The translations under genes and the position numbers were made by a program. The notes under the pieces are model-generated. The model saw only the letters and a list, made by a program, of their open reading frames with translations, had not been told where the DNA came from and ran no database searches. Shown piece by piece: positions 23,251 through 35,889 of a stretch of 64,000 nucleotides of DNA. This DNA is from Tragulus kanchil. Its lineage: Eukaryota; Chordata; Mammalia; Artiodactyla; Tragulidae. Within the stretch, counting starts at the first letter, position 1. The number at the start of each line of letters is the position of its first letter. Location: contig JAIOJX010000027.1 of assembly GCA_022376925.1 (NCBI GenBank), forward strand, positions 19,051,471-19,115,470. The letters are read 5' to 3'.

Positions 23251-25462
23251 AAAGTATATATTAAAAAGTTGCAGGGAAGCTAGGAAGAAGGGGTAAAAGT
23301 TACGAACAGAACCAAGGAGGGAAGACGCCGTAGAAATTAAGAGCGTGTAGTCCAGTGATTTCTAAGTCTAAAAATCATACAACCGGAAACGTGGACTATC
23401 CTTGGAGGGCCTCGATTATATTTTGAGTTCTTATCAGAGAGGGTAAATACTTTCTTTTCCAACAAAGCATTCAATGTTGTGACTGCAAGTGGCAGGATGC
23501 TATTCTGAGACCAGACGCCAGCCCTTTGGTTCTTCATTATAAGCATCTTTTCAGGCTGTGAGGTCCCAGCTTTTCAGTTATTTGTTGGATAATTTTGCAC
23601 TTCCGCAAACCTCATCTGTGATTTCAAAAAGACTGCCTTTCAGAGACACACAGAGGATCAAGCTGGTTGATAGCCTCTGTGTTCTGGTTTGAGGCATGTC
23701 GCGCTTCTTAAGAGGAAGAAAAGCCCTACGCAGGGAAAGATTTTTGAGGCTGAATCTATTTTCCAAAACAGTAAAAGCACCAGCCGCTCAGACCCAGAGT
23801 CGCAACAGGGCTCCATTCCAGGTAAAGGAGACCATCAGGAGACCTGGGCCCACAGCCCTGGACCCGGGGGCGGGGCTCCACCCGGGAACTGCGTGACGGA
23901 GAAGCGCCACGGGAGGCGGCTCGGAGTCCCTGGCTGCTCAGCAAGACGCGGTCCCTCACCTTCTCCAGGGACAAGACCTGAGTCTCCAAGCCACGATCCA
24001 CACGAGGACCTGCATCCCACACTTTACAAAGGGGAAGAATGGGTAAGAGGATGAAGAAAGGTCCACATTATGTTCAAAAGCCAAAGTTTTGGGGTCTCAG
24101 TATGTCTCCTGGAAACTGAGATAAAGGGGTTGGAGCTTTAGTCAGATGCACCTTTCCCCACATGTGATGCCATCGTATAACCGTCATAGTGGTCCTGCGT
24201 CCATAGGCAACACTATCTTCACCTGTCCAGCAGGAAACAAACTTCCCTACCTCGCCGCTAGCTGAGTAAACAGGTTACAATTTAAGCTTCCGTCTCAGCA
24301 GTCTGTCTACTCCCAGCCCTGCCTTTAAACCAGAGAAAAGCCTGTACAGCAAAGAAGACCCAGCACGGTCACAAACGGACACATGAAAGTATATATTAAA
24401 AAGTTGCAGGGAAGCTAGGAAGAAGGGGTAAAAGTTACGAACAGAACCAAGGAGGGAAGACGCCGTAGAAATTAAGAGCGTGTAGTCCAGTGATTTCTAA
24501 GTCTAAAATCATACAACCGGAAACGTGGACTATCCTTGGAGGGCCTCGATTATATTTTGAGTTCTTATCAGAGAGGGTAAATACTTTCTTTTCCAACAAA
24601 GCATTCAATGTTGTGACTGCAAGTGGCAGGATGCTATTCTGAGACCAGACGCCAGCCCTTTGGTTCTTCATTATAAGCATCTTTTCAGGCTGTGAGGTCC
24701 CAGCTTTTCAGTTATTTGTTGGATAATTTTGCACTTCCGCAAACCTCATCTGTGATTTCAAAAAGACTGCCTTTCAGAGACACACAGAGGATCAAGCTGG
24801 TTGATAGCCTCTGTGTTCTGGTTTGAGGCATGTCGCGCTTCTTAAGAGGAAGAAAAGCCCTACGCAGGGAAAGATTTTTGAGGCTGAATCTATTTTCCAA
24901 AACAGTAAAAGCACCAGCCGCTCAGACCCAGAGTCGCAACAGGGCTCCATTCCAGGTAAAGGAGACCATCAGGAGACCTGGGCCCACAGCCCTGGACCCG
25001 GGGGCGGGGCTCCACCCGGGAACTGCGTGACGGAGAAGCGCCACGGGAGGCGGCTCGGAGTCCCTGGCTGCTCAGCAAGACGCGGTCCCTCACCTTCTCC
25101 AGGGACAAGACCTGAGTCTCCAAGCCACGATCCACACGAGGACCTGCATCCCACACTTTACAAAGGGGAAGAATGGGTAAGAGGATGAAGAAAGGTCCAC
25201 ATTATGTTCAAAAGCCAAAGTTTTGGGGTCTCAGTATGTCTCCTGGAAACTGAGATAAAGGGGTTGGAGCTTTAGTCAGATGCACCTTTCCCCACATGTG
25301 ATGCCATCGTATAACCGTCATAGTGGTCCTGCGTCCATAGGCAACACTATCTTCACCTGTCCAGCAGGAAACAAACTTCCCTACCTCGCCGCTAGCTGAG
25401 TAAACAGGTTACAATTTAAGCTTCCGTCTCAGCAGTCTGTCTACTCCCAGCCCTGCCTTTAA
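23193..25462. repeat. Tandem ~1.13 kb duplication 6
   Basis: The left copy is 23193-24327 and the right copy 24328-25462, offset 1,135 then 1,134 after one A is lost (near 23370 versus 24505). No other difference was noticed. The original boundaries share 'aac'. The right copy starts inside the 3' part of a CHR-2 SINE with no head, so it began from an arbitrary position and not at an element end. Confidence 0.97.
23819..23990 (+). promoter_or_regulatory. Small CpG-rich patch with GC box and donor-like site
   Basis: About 11 CpG dinucleotides occur in about 105 bp (23862-23966). There is a GC box (gggggcggggc, 23866-23876) and, just upstream, a good splice-donor match, CAG|GTAAAG, at 23819-23827. 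Both strands are open here because of base composition. It could be a relic CpG-rich first exon or promoter, or nothing. It is duplicated at about 24953-25124. Confidence 0.25.
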
Positions 25463-26244
25463 ACTCTGACTTCTTTCATCTTCTATCTTTGAACTGTCTT
25501 CTCGACAGGCGAGAGCCCGGGTGTCCTAAATCCACGGTCTGGGGATGTATAGCGTGGGTCTGCAGTGTGTGTCGCAGCCGCTGTCAGGAGAGACGGTGTA
25601 GAGGCCCACCATACATGAAAGGACAGGCGCTCAGGCAGCGGGGATCAATCAGGCTCTGCACTGCGGCAGAGGAAGGCCTTCGTGCTCAGGGAAGAGCGGA
25701 GGAGGAAGAGACACGAATTTCTAGGACGAGGACCCAAGCCCCTGGGCAGAGCTGTGCTCGGCCTGCCTGCATTCTCCCTCACAGGAGACAGGTGACCTCC
25801 AGAGATTATTTTCAGACGTCACACAGAGATGGAATGTGCTGCTGACATCTACTGGCTGGTAGCCAAGGACGCTGCAACATAGTCTGCAAGGCCCAGGACA
25901 GCACCCCATTCTCCGCAGAAGCATGGGGCCAGCTTAGGACATCAAGAGTGTGCAGGGACCTGGCCTGAAATTCTAACTCTGAGAAGGACGAGGAGCAAAT
26001 GAAAGGGACTCGAGGGTCTGTGAATAAGTGAATGAAGCCGTGAGACATGAACGAATGACCAGGTTATGAGACACCTGACGACAAGAGGGAGCAGTGAGTC
26101 ATGGACAGGGGGTTTTAAGCGGAACTTTGAGAACCTCTCGAAGGGCGTGCACAGTTACACCCGTGTAATGATGAATCTGCTCACCCAGTGCTGAAGAGCA
26201 ACACACACCCGCTTTACTCTCTGACCCCAGCATGGTAGCCTGTG
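25463..26244. other. Unique sequence, nothing recognised
   Basis: No repeats recognised. A 118-codon open frame at 25489-25845 has no familiar domain and overlaps open frames on the other strand. Confidence 0.4.
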
Positions 26245-26254
26245 CAGAAGACAC

Positions 26255-26583
26255 GGTTTTTGGGTTTTTTTAACACTTTATTCTTTGAGGGGGTGGGGTG
26301 GGTGGGGGAGGGAGGGGTTGGCGGCCACTTCTATTGGTCCTTCATTTCTCTATTTTTCATCCGGTCTTTGTTCTTTGGCCCGTGTGGGCCTCCCATCGCA
26401 GTGGCCTCTGTTGTCGCAGAGCACTGGCTCCAGGCGCACATGCGCCCTAGAGCTCCGGCTCGGTGATTGGACACATGGGTCCAGCCGCTCTGCGGCACGT
26501 GGGATCTTCCCAGGCCAGGGATCGAACCGGCGCCCCTTGCACTGCAAGGCGGTGTCCTTACCCACTGGACCACCAGGGAAGCC
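26255..26583 (-). mobile_element. CHR-2-type SINE, antisense, with target-site duplication
   Basis: Antisense CHR-2 element with a T-rich start and a G-rich stretch (26287-26320), then the body 'ttctttggcccgtgtggg' and the head 'ggatcgaaccggcgcccctt' to 'ggaccaccagggaagcc'. The 10-bp repeat 'cagaagacac' flanks it (26245-26254 and 26584-26593) and marks the insertion site. Confidence 0.92.
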
Positions 26584-26639
26584 CAGAAGACACATTTTTA
26601 AGTTAAAAAATACATAACTACATAACAGTGCACACAACG

Positions 26640-26692
26640 CGTGCTAAGTCACTTCAGTCACGTCTGACACTTTTCTGACCCCAGGGACTGTT
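26640..26692 (-). mobile_element. BovA fragment, antisense
   Basis: 'gtgctaagtcacttcagtca' and 'gaccccagggactgt' match the start of an antisense BovA. It breaks off after about 50 bp. Confidence 0.7.
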
Positions 26693-28199
26693 AACAATGC
26701 ATTATTTAAAATTTCCAATACTTATTTTCTTCTTCTCCTTTAAAAAACATTCCTTGAAACCCGTGCCTTTAGTGTGCACATTGGCCGCAGCTTTGGTTCT
26801 GAGGGGGAAACAGCTACAATACAGGGTCTGTTGTAATTAATACAGCTTTTGCTACTGTGCTCTCTTTCCTTTTCCTTTAATTAAGTTTAGGCCACATCCT
26901 CAGCAGACGTTAGTCAACCCAAAAATACAGAGACGGAGGGGAAAACCAGGGTCGTGAAACCTATCACCAGTCTTCCTATGTAAAAAGATCAACCTATAAC
27001 CTTACTTCCTGGTATGATCAGTATTTCTATAGTAGAGCTCCTGATGCTGGGTTTCATTCCAGTAAACCCATGGTTTCAGCAAGACATTTTCCCATGAGAA
27101 CATTTTAATTAATGTATTAATTGCAAATGAAGCTACAGGTGTTTGAGTGTTGGCGGTAGCAGGGTATGTGTGTGTGTGTGTGTCCGGCTGTGTGTGTGCA
27201 CTGCAGTGCATGTGTATATGTCTATCTGTGTCTTAATTGCCTCTGTACCACCTCTCTGGCTCAACCAGTCCAGGCTGGTTCGCAGCTCCAGCCGCTGAGC
27301 CCCAGACGAGCCTGTGCAGGTAACCGGGCGCATGACGGCAGGATCGGTCAGGCCAGCACAGCTCCACAGGGAAATGACACTGTCATAATCAGGCACTGGC
27401 TTCTCAGCCCCGGGAACCTGGTGCTGGGGAAGAGACGGGCAGCCATCTCCTTGGAGACCAGAGTGTTATTTCTAACTAGGATCAGTTGTTTAGATATTGT
27501 TTAAAGCTTTTTCTTCAAGCCAAAGAAGGCTTGGTCCCCTGTGTGGGGATCTTCACACACAGTTCCGAGCCTACCGACAGCAACTGAGGGGCACCCTTTG
27601 CCCTCTCAGCCCCTCACCCTTGCCAGTGAGTTCTGGGGTTTCAACAAAGCACCACGGACAAAGATGTGACCACGGCTGCTTCTTGGGAGGGAACCAGAAG
27701 AGCAGGCAAAGGCAAGGCTTTGAGGTTAGATGAAGGTGAGCTTCAGCCTGGGTTCCATACTCAATTCGAGATTGAGCAACATACGTAAACAGCCTGTATT
27801 CAGTACAAAATACACACATACTATGGGGCCTCACTTTGCCCATTGATCAAATGGCAATCAACACAGCGACCTGCCAGACCCCTGTCAAGACGAGCAGGGT
27901 TGGATGGGAACTGTCTGCCATGGAGCAGGCACATGGGAAATGTCGAGTGTGCCCTTAGATCATCACGATCATTTGTCTATTAGTCCTACAGCCACAGCTG
28001 GGCTGTATTCATGCTCCACTCTTTGGTTTCATTGAAAAAATGTTCCAGTTTTAAATTGAAATACAAAAATAACTAAAGCAAGGCAACCTGCATTTCCCGG
28101 GCCCCTCCCTTACTAATTTGGGGATATGACTTAACTGTGGTTAATTACCTGCTGGTTTGCTATGTCGTACTTAAAATGTAAACCCCGCTAAGGCAAGGG
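26693..28199. other. Repeat-poor sequence
   Basis: No SINE or LINE recognised. There is a short TG run at 27165-27182. Open frames are short and overlapping. Confidence 0.45.
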
Positions 28200-30472
28200 G
28201 TAGGTATTTTCCATGTTGTGCACTTCCTCACTCCTTCACTGCCTTAGGAATTACTGACGTCTTAGTAGAGCTCTTGGAAGGTTTATCGGCAAATGTTGGG
28301 AATCAAAATCAAAAACTTACAGAGTAACATCACTCAGTTTAACTAAGAATCTTTAAGTCACATTACCAATAGGGCCACAACTCTTCAAGCGTCCTGTATG
28401 TATAGATCAAGCTTCAATATAAGCTGTTATTTGCAAGAAAAAAACGCAAATAAATAATAAAAATAGTGAAAGCCATGGATGACGATTTTAGCGTGTATTT
28501 TATATGAACGGAGTTCAGTACAGAACAGAATATACCTCAGTGTATTTTTCTGTTCAAAAGCTTATTGCTAATTAAAATAAACATGAGATTCCTGAGGCTT
28601 ACTGAAACATTATTGCATTTTTAAAAAGGAGGGGAGGGCAAGCTTGTGTGTGAGACAGAAAACGACCAAGAGAGAGATAAAAGTTAATTAATACAATTTG
28701 GCCTTCCTCCAAAACCTACTCCGAGTCTGAGGTATTTGAGATTGGGTAACTCGGGTTGGCTGGTATGTGAAAAACACCGGTCAGGAAGGTCTCGCCATAA
28801 AACGTCGCTTCGCTGGGAAGGCACAACAGAGCTTCCGACGACATCATTATGGCTTTCAAAAATGCACCCCTCCCTGCGTGACACCACTGAGTGTCTGGGG
28901 CCCGACGGGCCAGCATTCTGTACTGATGACAACGTGTTTCACCTCCTGAGATTGGCCTGGAAAGCCGGATGGTGAGTGAAGTCACTGGTTTCCTTAGGAG
29001 TTTGCTTATATCTCCAGTGGGAGCTAGTTCTTTCCAAGACTTTTTCTTAAATGGGGTTGGGAAAATTGGATTGGGTTTGGAAGGCCCTGTCTGCTGCTAT
29101 TTATGAAATCCATTAGTCCCCGTTCGCTACAGGGCCTGCAACTAACTGCAGGTAAAAGTGCCCTGCTCGTTTCTGAATTAAAATCGTTATTTTTATGGCA
29201 AGAGCCGGGCTTCCCCAAGGATGTTCCAGGAACTACAAGTACTCTGAGATGTTCCTCAGGAGGGTTTATGGTTCAAAAAGGCCAGAGAAGACACTGTCCA
29301 GTGATCTCTCTCTTGTTTATATACTGCTGGTCAAGAGGTATGTGTTTTCCATGTTGTGCTCTTAAGCACTCCTTCACTGCCTTAGGAATTACTGACGTCT
29401 TAGTAGAGCTCTTGGAAGGTTTATCGGCAAATGTTGGGAATCAAAATCAAAAACTTACAGAGTAACATCACTCAGTTTAACTAAGAATCTTTAAGTCACA
29501 TTACCAATAGGGCCACAACTCTTCAAGCGTCCTGTATGTATAGATCAAGCTTCAATATAAGCTGTTATTTGCAAGAAAAAAACGCAAATAAATAATAAAA
29601 ATAGTGAAAGCCATGGATGACGATTTTAGCGTGTATTTTATATGAACGGAGTTCAGTACAGAACAGAATATACCTCAGTGTATTTTTCTGTTCAAAAGCT
29701 TATTGCTAATTAAAATAAACATGAGATTCCTGAGGCTTACTGAAACATTATTGCTTTTTTAAAAAAGGAGGGGAGGGCAAGCTTGTGTGTGAGACAGAAA
29801 ACGACCAAGAGAGAGATAAAAGTTAATTAATACAATTTGGCCTTCCTCCAAAACCTACTCCGAGTCTGAGGTATTTGAGATTGGGTAACTCGGGTTGGCT
29901 GGTATGTGAAAAACACCGGTCAGGAAGGTCTCGCCATAAAACGTCGCTTCGCTGGGAAGGCACAACAGAGCTTCCGACGACATCATTATGGCTTTCAAGA
30001 ATGCACCCCTCCCTGCGTGACACCACTGAGTGTCTGGGGCCCGACGGGCCAGCATTCTGTACTGATGACAACGTGTTTCACCTCCTGAGATTGGCCTGGA
30101 AAGCCGGATGGTGAGTGAAGTCACTGGTTTCCTTAGGAGTTTGCTTATATCTCCAGTGGGAGCTAGTTCTTTCCAAGACTTTTTCTTAAATGGGGTTGGG
30201 AAAATTGGATTGGGTTTGGAAGGCCCTGTCTGCTGCTATTTATGAAATCCATTAGTCCCCGTTCGCTACAGGGCCTGCAACTAACTGCAGGTAAAAGTGC
30301 CCTGCTCGTTTCTGAATTAAAATCGTTATTTTTATGGCAAGAGCCGGGCTTCCCCAAGGATGTTCCAGGAACTACAAGTACTCTGAGATGTTCCTCAGGG
30401 AGGGGTTTATGGTTCAAAAAAGGCCAGAGAAGACACTGTCCAGTGATCCTCTCTCTTGTTTATATACTGCTG
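28200..30472. repeat. Tandem ~1.14 kb duplication 7
   Basis: The left copy is 28200-29329 and the right copy about 29335-30472, offset 1,139. There is one substitution (A28860/G29999). Small length differences occur in A- and T-runs near 28619/29757 and in G- and A-runs near both copies' downstream ends. The first 30 bp of the right copy are a corrupted version of the left ('gctcttaagcactcc' against 'gcacttcctcactcc'). No repeat family or gene is recognised inside. Confidence 0.97.
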
Positions 30473-31160
30473 AATTTTAAGGCCCCAAAGAGCAAGATTA
30501 GCGTAGACATCATTTATCTTGAAAGCACCTGGCACAGCAAAGAGAAAATGGAAGATGTGAAAATATTGTTGATTACATGAAGAAACTATCTCATAAAGAT
30601 CTGGAACATCTTGAAGTGAAAAAATCCATTTAGCTTTGCTCAGTTAAACATTTTTCAAGTTTGTATAGAACTATCCATATACATAAGACTAATCTTCCAA
30701 AGAGCACACTTTAGGAAACGCTGGTTTACAGTATTCAATGCATTCATAAAAAAGTACACGTGCGATAATTCATTCCACAACCATTTTAGTCCACAACCAC
30801 AACAACGTTCAAAAAACACACAGAAGCGCGTCCACTGCTGAACTTCTAATTTACCAGGGGAAATGTGCCATATACAAATTTACTTTTTAATCTAAGGCAG
30901 CACATGGTGTGTCATGGGAAAGTACCAGCTAGGGGACGGCAAAGTGAGAAGTGGGAGATGGCTGCAGTTGGATGGTGCTTATTTGCGTGATTCACGTATG
31001 GTTGCTACTTACACTTTGATTTCACTCGGTAGAGTTTATGGAGAAGAAGGTTTCCCACTCCTGGAGGCAGCAGTGAGAAGGAAGGAGCGGTAAGGCTGCT
31101 GTGATGTCAGGAGTTGTTAACAAGCTTCCTCCGAAGGCCCTCAAATATTTTCACCCAGAA
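30473..31160. other. Unique sequence, nothing recognised
   Basis: AT-rich, without recognised repeats or exon-like structure. Confidence 0.45.
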
Positions 31161-31194
31161 ACGTAGCAAAGTTTTATTCAGAGTCATAAACCTG

Positions 31195-31318
31195 AAGAAG
31201 GAAAAGGCAACTCCGTCTAGTGCTCTTGCCTGGGAAATCCCATGGACAGAGGGGGCTAGAGGGCTATAGGCCATTGGGCTGGAAAGAGTCCGACATGACC
31301 TAGCAACTGAGCGGGCCC
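31195..31318 (+). mobile_element. BovA SINE body fragment
   Basis: 'gaaggaaaaggcaactccgt', 'gggaaatcccatggacag', 'gggctataggccattgg' and 'gcaactgagcgggccc' follow BovA order. The twin is at 32297-32420. Confidence 0.88.
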
Positions 31319-31682
31319 GCGGAGAGGAAACGGAGGGCCTGTTGATGGGGGAGGGGAGGCAAGCCTGGGAACACAGGTGCCACACGGAATGAAAACGTGA
31401 GCTGCTATGGAACGAGCATTCTGAATCTTGAAAGGAGACACCCTGCCCCCAGGCTTATTCCCCATTCATCTCCAAACATGCTGCCAGCCTGACCTTTAAC
31501 CCTCAGACAGGAAACTCAGAGGATATTCTCCAGGGATCTGATCAGCACTCTCTCAGGATCGGTACCTCAAGAGATGGCTCGCCAGGATCCTTCTCCTGGG
31601 ACACCCACAGCGCCAGCATTCGGTCAGCACTGTTCTCATCAGCAGCCTAGTCTCCACTACTTTCCTAGCAGGAACAGACTAT

Positions 31683-31856
31683 TTTCTTGGGCTCCAAAAT
31701 CACTGGGGATGGTGCCTACACCCATGAAATTTAAGGATGCTTGCTCCTTGGAAGAAAAGTTATGACAAACCTAGACAGCATCTTCAAAAGCACAGACATC
31801 ACTTTGCCAACAAACGTCAGAGTCAAAGCTATGGGTTCTCCAGTAGTCATGCGTGG
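31683..31856 (+). mobile_element. BovB LINE fragment
   Basis: 'ttcttgggctccaaaatcac', 'ggatgcttgctccttgg' and 'cagtagtcatgcgtggg' match the BovB reverse-transcriptase region that also appears at 3699 and 34032. It is truncated on the 3' side. The twin is at 32784-32962. Confidence 0.88.
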
Positions 31857-33376
31857 GCCATAAGGCTGACATTTTAGAACAAAGCTCTGGCTGAGAAAGG
31901 GCACACAATGTACAAGGCCTCCAGAGGGAACACAAATTTGTACTTAATACTAGACGAACGAGATAACATGGCAATGCCTTCCACACAAACTGAGAGTACG
32001 AAGAACCCTACATCCAATAAAGCTAGTTTCTGATACGTGCAGCTTCCAAGAGCTGTTTGCCATTCATCCTTTCCTGAGAAGCTACAAGGATGTACTCCAC
32101 GAAATGAGACTGTAAAGAAACAAACAAAAAGAAACACAGGATGTGGGAAATAAGGCATCTACTACGGGGAGAACAGAAATGAGCAAGATGTGGAAAAGCT
32201 GGAGCTGTTTTGAAGAAGCAGCGTTGGGGCCAAAAGCCTGCTGCCGAAATGAGGAAGAGACCGACGTAGCAAAGTTTTATTCAGAGTCATAAACCTGAAG
32301 AAGGAAAAGGCAACTCCGTCTAGTGCTCTTGCCTGGGAAATCCCATGGACAGAGGGGCTAGAGGGCTATAGGCCATTGGGCTGGAAAGAGTCCGACATGA
32401 CCTAGCAACTGAGCGGGCCCTGGAGAGGAAACGGAGGGCCTGTTGATGGGGGAGGGGAGGCAAGCCTGGGAACACAGGTGCCACACGGAATGAAAACGTG
32501 AGCTGCTATGGAACGAGCATTCTGAATCTTGAAAGGAGACACCCTGCCCCCAGGCTTATTCCCCATTCATCTCCAAACATGCTGCCAGCCTGACCTTTAA
32601 CCCTCAGACAGGAAACTCAGAGGATATTCTCCAGGGATCTGATCAGCACTCTCTCAGGATCGGTACCTCAAGAGATGGCTCGCCAGGATCCTTCTCCTGG
32701 GACACCCACAGCGCCAGCATTCGGTCAGCACTGTTCTCATCAGCAGCCTAGTCTCCACTACTTTCCTAGCAGGAACAGACTATTTTCTTGGGCTCCAAAA
32801 TCACTGGGGATGGTGCCTACACCCATGAAATTTAAGGATGCTTGCTCCTTGGAAGAAAAGTTATGACAAACCTAGACAGCATCTTCAAAAGCACAGACAT
32901 CACTTTGCCAACAAACGTTCGTAGAGTCAAAGCTATGGGTTCTCCAGTAGTCATGCGTGGGCCATAAGGCTGACATTTTAGAACAAAGCTCTGGCTGAGA
33001 AAGGGCACACAATGTACAAGGCCTCCAGAGGGAACACAAATTTGTACTTAATACTAGACGCAACGAGATAACATGGCAATGCCTTCCACACAAACTGAGA
33101 GTACGAAGAACCCTACATCCAATAAAGCTAGTTTCTGATACGTGCAGCTTCCAAGAGCTGTTTGCCATTCATCCTTTCCTGAGAAGCTACAAAAGGATGT
33201 ACTCCACCGAAATGAGACTGTAAAGAAACAAACAAAAAGAAACACAGGATGTGGGAAATAAGGCATCTACTACGAGAGAGAACAGAAATGAGCCGCAAGA
33301 TGTGGAAAAGCTGGAGCTCTGTGTATTTCGGAAGAAGCAGCGTGATCCAGCACACGGGACCAATATGCCTGCTGCC

Positions 33377-34031
33377 TCTGAACCTGCTTTAAGCCTGAGG
33401 ACAGAGGACTCAGCCTGCCTGGCACAGCCTGGACCGGCGCATCCTCATCGCATGCTGATGTAATTCCCAGTCTCCTACCCCACACTGCTAGCTCGTTCAA
33501 GTGGGATCACTTATCGATCCCTGTGCACACATTCAGTTTTGCTTTCAGCCTGAGAACTGGAGCCAAGTCTTCGTGAATCGGGTCTAGGGAACGTAGTCAG
33601 TGAGCATATTTCCACCAGACAGTACCAGGCTCACCCTGCAGTCACGCCAGGTGCACCAGTGTGGTGAGTCTTGGGTTACCCGAGGCTTGCTCATGAACTT
33701 GCCCATTGATTTGCCCAGAAGGAGATTTTATAAACTCTCAGGGAACTGAAACCAGAGCTACTATTCCGTTTATTTTCTCTGTGAATTTCTCATGTAACTT
33801 ATAATAATATCACCCTGTCCTTACACAGCCAGGCCTGTGCTTGCTGCTTGGGTTTACAAACTTAACAGTGTTTCATTTAAAGATAAATGCATGGGTGGTA
33901 CGACTTTAAAGTCAAACAAATAAATGAGTGAGGGAGAGAATATCACAAAACTCAAGACAGTGGTTACTTCTACCAGAAGTGGGTATGTTAGCTTCCCCCA
34001 GCTGCTCTAACAAATGACCACAAACCTTATG
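33377..34031. other. Unique sequence, nothing recognised
   Basis: No repeat family recognised. The stretch runs into the BovB fragment at its right end. Confidence 0.45.
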
Positions 34032-34478
34032 ACTTGCTCCTTGGAAGGAAAGCTATGACAGATATGGGCAGTGTATTAAAAAGCAGAGATATCACTTTGT
34101 TGACAAAGGGCAGTATAGTCAAAGCTATGGTTTTTCTAGTAGTCATGTACAGATGCGAGAGTTGGACTCTAAAGAAGGCTGAATGCAGAATAAACGATTG
34201 TGGTGCTGGCGAAGACTTTTGAGAATCCCTTGGACAATAAGGAGATCAAAACCATCAGTCCTCAAGGAAATTGGCTATGAATATGCAATGGAAGGACTGT
34301 TGCTGAAGCTGAAGCTCCAATGCTTTGGCCACCTGATGCGAAGAGTCAACTCATTGGAAACGACCCTGATGCTGGGAAAGACTGAAGGCAGGTGGAGAAG
34401 GAGGTAGCAGAGGATGAGATGGTGAGATAGCCTCATCAACTCAGTGGATGTGAAATTTTGCAAACTGGGAGACAGTGA
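34032..34478 (+). mobile_element. BovB LINE 3' fragment with long decayed RT reading frame
   Basis: A sense BovB fragment. Frames at 34034-34222 and 34183-34407 together cover the C-terminal part of the reverse-transcriptase protein, including the 'WTLKK' and 'LWCWRRLLRIPWT'-like segments. A frameshift near 34185-34222 separates them. The 3' tail breaks off after 'caaactgggagacagtg', without the final BovA-like end. It is not functional. Confidence 0.92.
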
Positions 34479-35889
34479 AACTTTGAAATGTGAGAAGGAC
34501 CACGTACGACAAACAGTGGAGCTTGGAAAGAACACAACATGGTAAAAGAAGGAAAAGAAAGGAAACAGCAGCAACACATATAGAAAGTATAACAAGAGTC
34601 ATGGCGTATAGACTATCAGTCGGTGTAAACTGTATAAAAATGTAAAGGCCAAACAGAAGATAAAAAAGCACTTCCTCTCAGACTAGATTATAACTCTACA
34701 CTGTAGAGCTCAGGGTTACCAGGCAGATTATAGCTCTGCACTGTAGAGCTCGGGGCAGACTGTAACGCCATGCCATTTAAAAGGGACAGCAAAGCAAAGG
34801 GGGAGGGAGGAGGTGGGGAAAGGCCTGCAGGTGGTGGCTGAAACTAAAAATGTGGAGCAAGGAATAATAAGCAGACCAGTGATCAAAGGACAGAGAGATT
34901 CTAATCTCAACATAAACAAGGCTGGATTCAGAGGAGAAGAGTTACAGAAGGACACACAGGGATCACAAAAAATGTCAATCCACAATAAACATCCAATGGG
35001 CAAGAAGAACTGCTCCAACAAACAGACTGACAAGTTTCTTAAGAAGAAAACAATAGGAAAGACGAAAAGAACACAGAATTTCAATAGCAGTAGATTCCAG
35101 TGCACCTTTCCCACTGGTGACAGACACAGTGGATAAAAAATGAGTACAAAAATAAGACACTCAAGAAAAAAATGAGTAAGAGAGATCTAAGAGTGGTATG
35201 TGTGTATTTGTGTATGTGTCTCTGTGTTTGTGTATTTAACGCGACATTCAGGGAAAAGAGAATGTCTTTACAAAGGTCCACAGAACATTCACAACTGACT
35301 GTTGATGGAGCCACAGTGAAATTTTAACAAGTGCCAATAAAGTAGAAACAGCACAGTCAGACAGAAAGAAAAAAGTTGGTTTTTTTCTTCTCTTTCCATG
35401 AAAATAAAGAATATGTAACAAAACAAAGGGGAGAAAGAAATTGAAAAATATCTATAAAAATTTGTTGACTAAAAGTGAAAATAAAATCTAAGATTTCAGA
35501 AAATAGCAGTGAAATGAAACATACAGTAATGAAATGAAACATACAGTAATAAAATGAAAACTATATATATTAAATGACTTTGCAAGATTCAATTAAAGTA
35601 TTTAAGAGAAAAATTCATATGCATAAATACTAAAACTGATAAAATAATGAAGACTAAAAATACTTCAGAAGAAATGGATAGCAAGATAAAAACAAATAAA
35701 ATAAAAAAGAGAAATTCCATAAATAAAATCATTCACCAATTAATTCAGTAATATAAAAGAGAAATAATTTTAGCAATAAAAGTATCTTGCACTTGTACAC
35801 TTAAATTAAGCAAGGCTTTTTTTATACAGTTTGAATCTACAGTCCTATCTAACAATAAAAATCAAGAAAATTAAAACTATTTTTGAAGA
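34479..35889. other. A-rich sequence, possibly old L1 upstream region
   Basis: A-rich on the plus strand and unlike its flanks. It holds an imperfect 45-50 bp repeat around 34684-34752 (two copies of 'ctgtagagctc') and a perfect 20-bp tandem pair at 35511-35550. Its composition and position upstream of recognisable L1 ORF2 pieces suggest decayed L1. I could not match specific L1 segments here. Confidence 0.35.
35511..35550. repeat. 20-bp tandem pair
   Basis: 'gaaatgaaacatacagtaat' occurs twice head to tail, followed by a partial third copy with one change. Confidence 0.85.

Larger units (their letters stand above)
31161..33376. repeat. Tandem ~1.1 kb duplication 8
   Basis: The left copy is 31161-32263 and the right copy 32264-33376, offset 1,101-1,103 with drift. 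The last 450 bp of the left copy are visibly poorer. They lack bases kept in the right copy (31825-31830, 31965, 32087, 32177) and end in a scrambled 90 bp. The twin keeps a coherent version of that stretch at 33290-33376. The unit holds a BovA fragment and a BovB fragment. Confidence 0.95.

Noticed and set aside
34034..34407. Possible reverse transcriptase gene
   Set aside because: It is the frameshifted C-terminal remnant of BovB, without the catalytic region or endonuclease.
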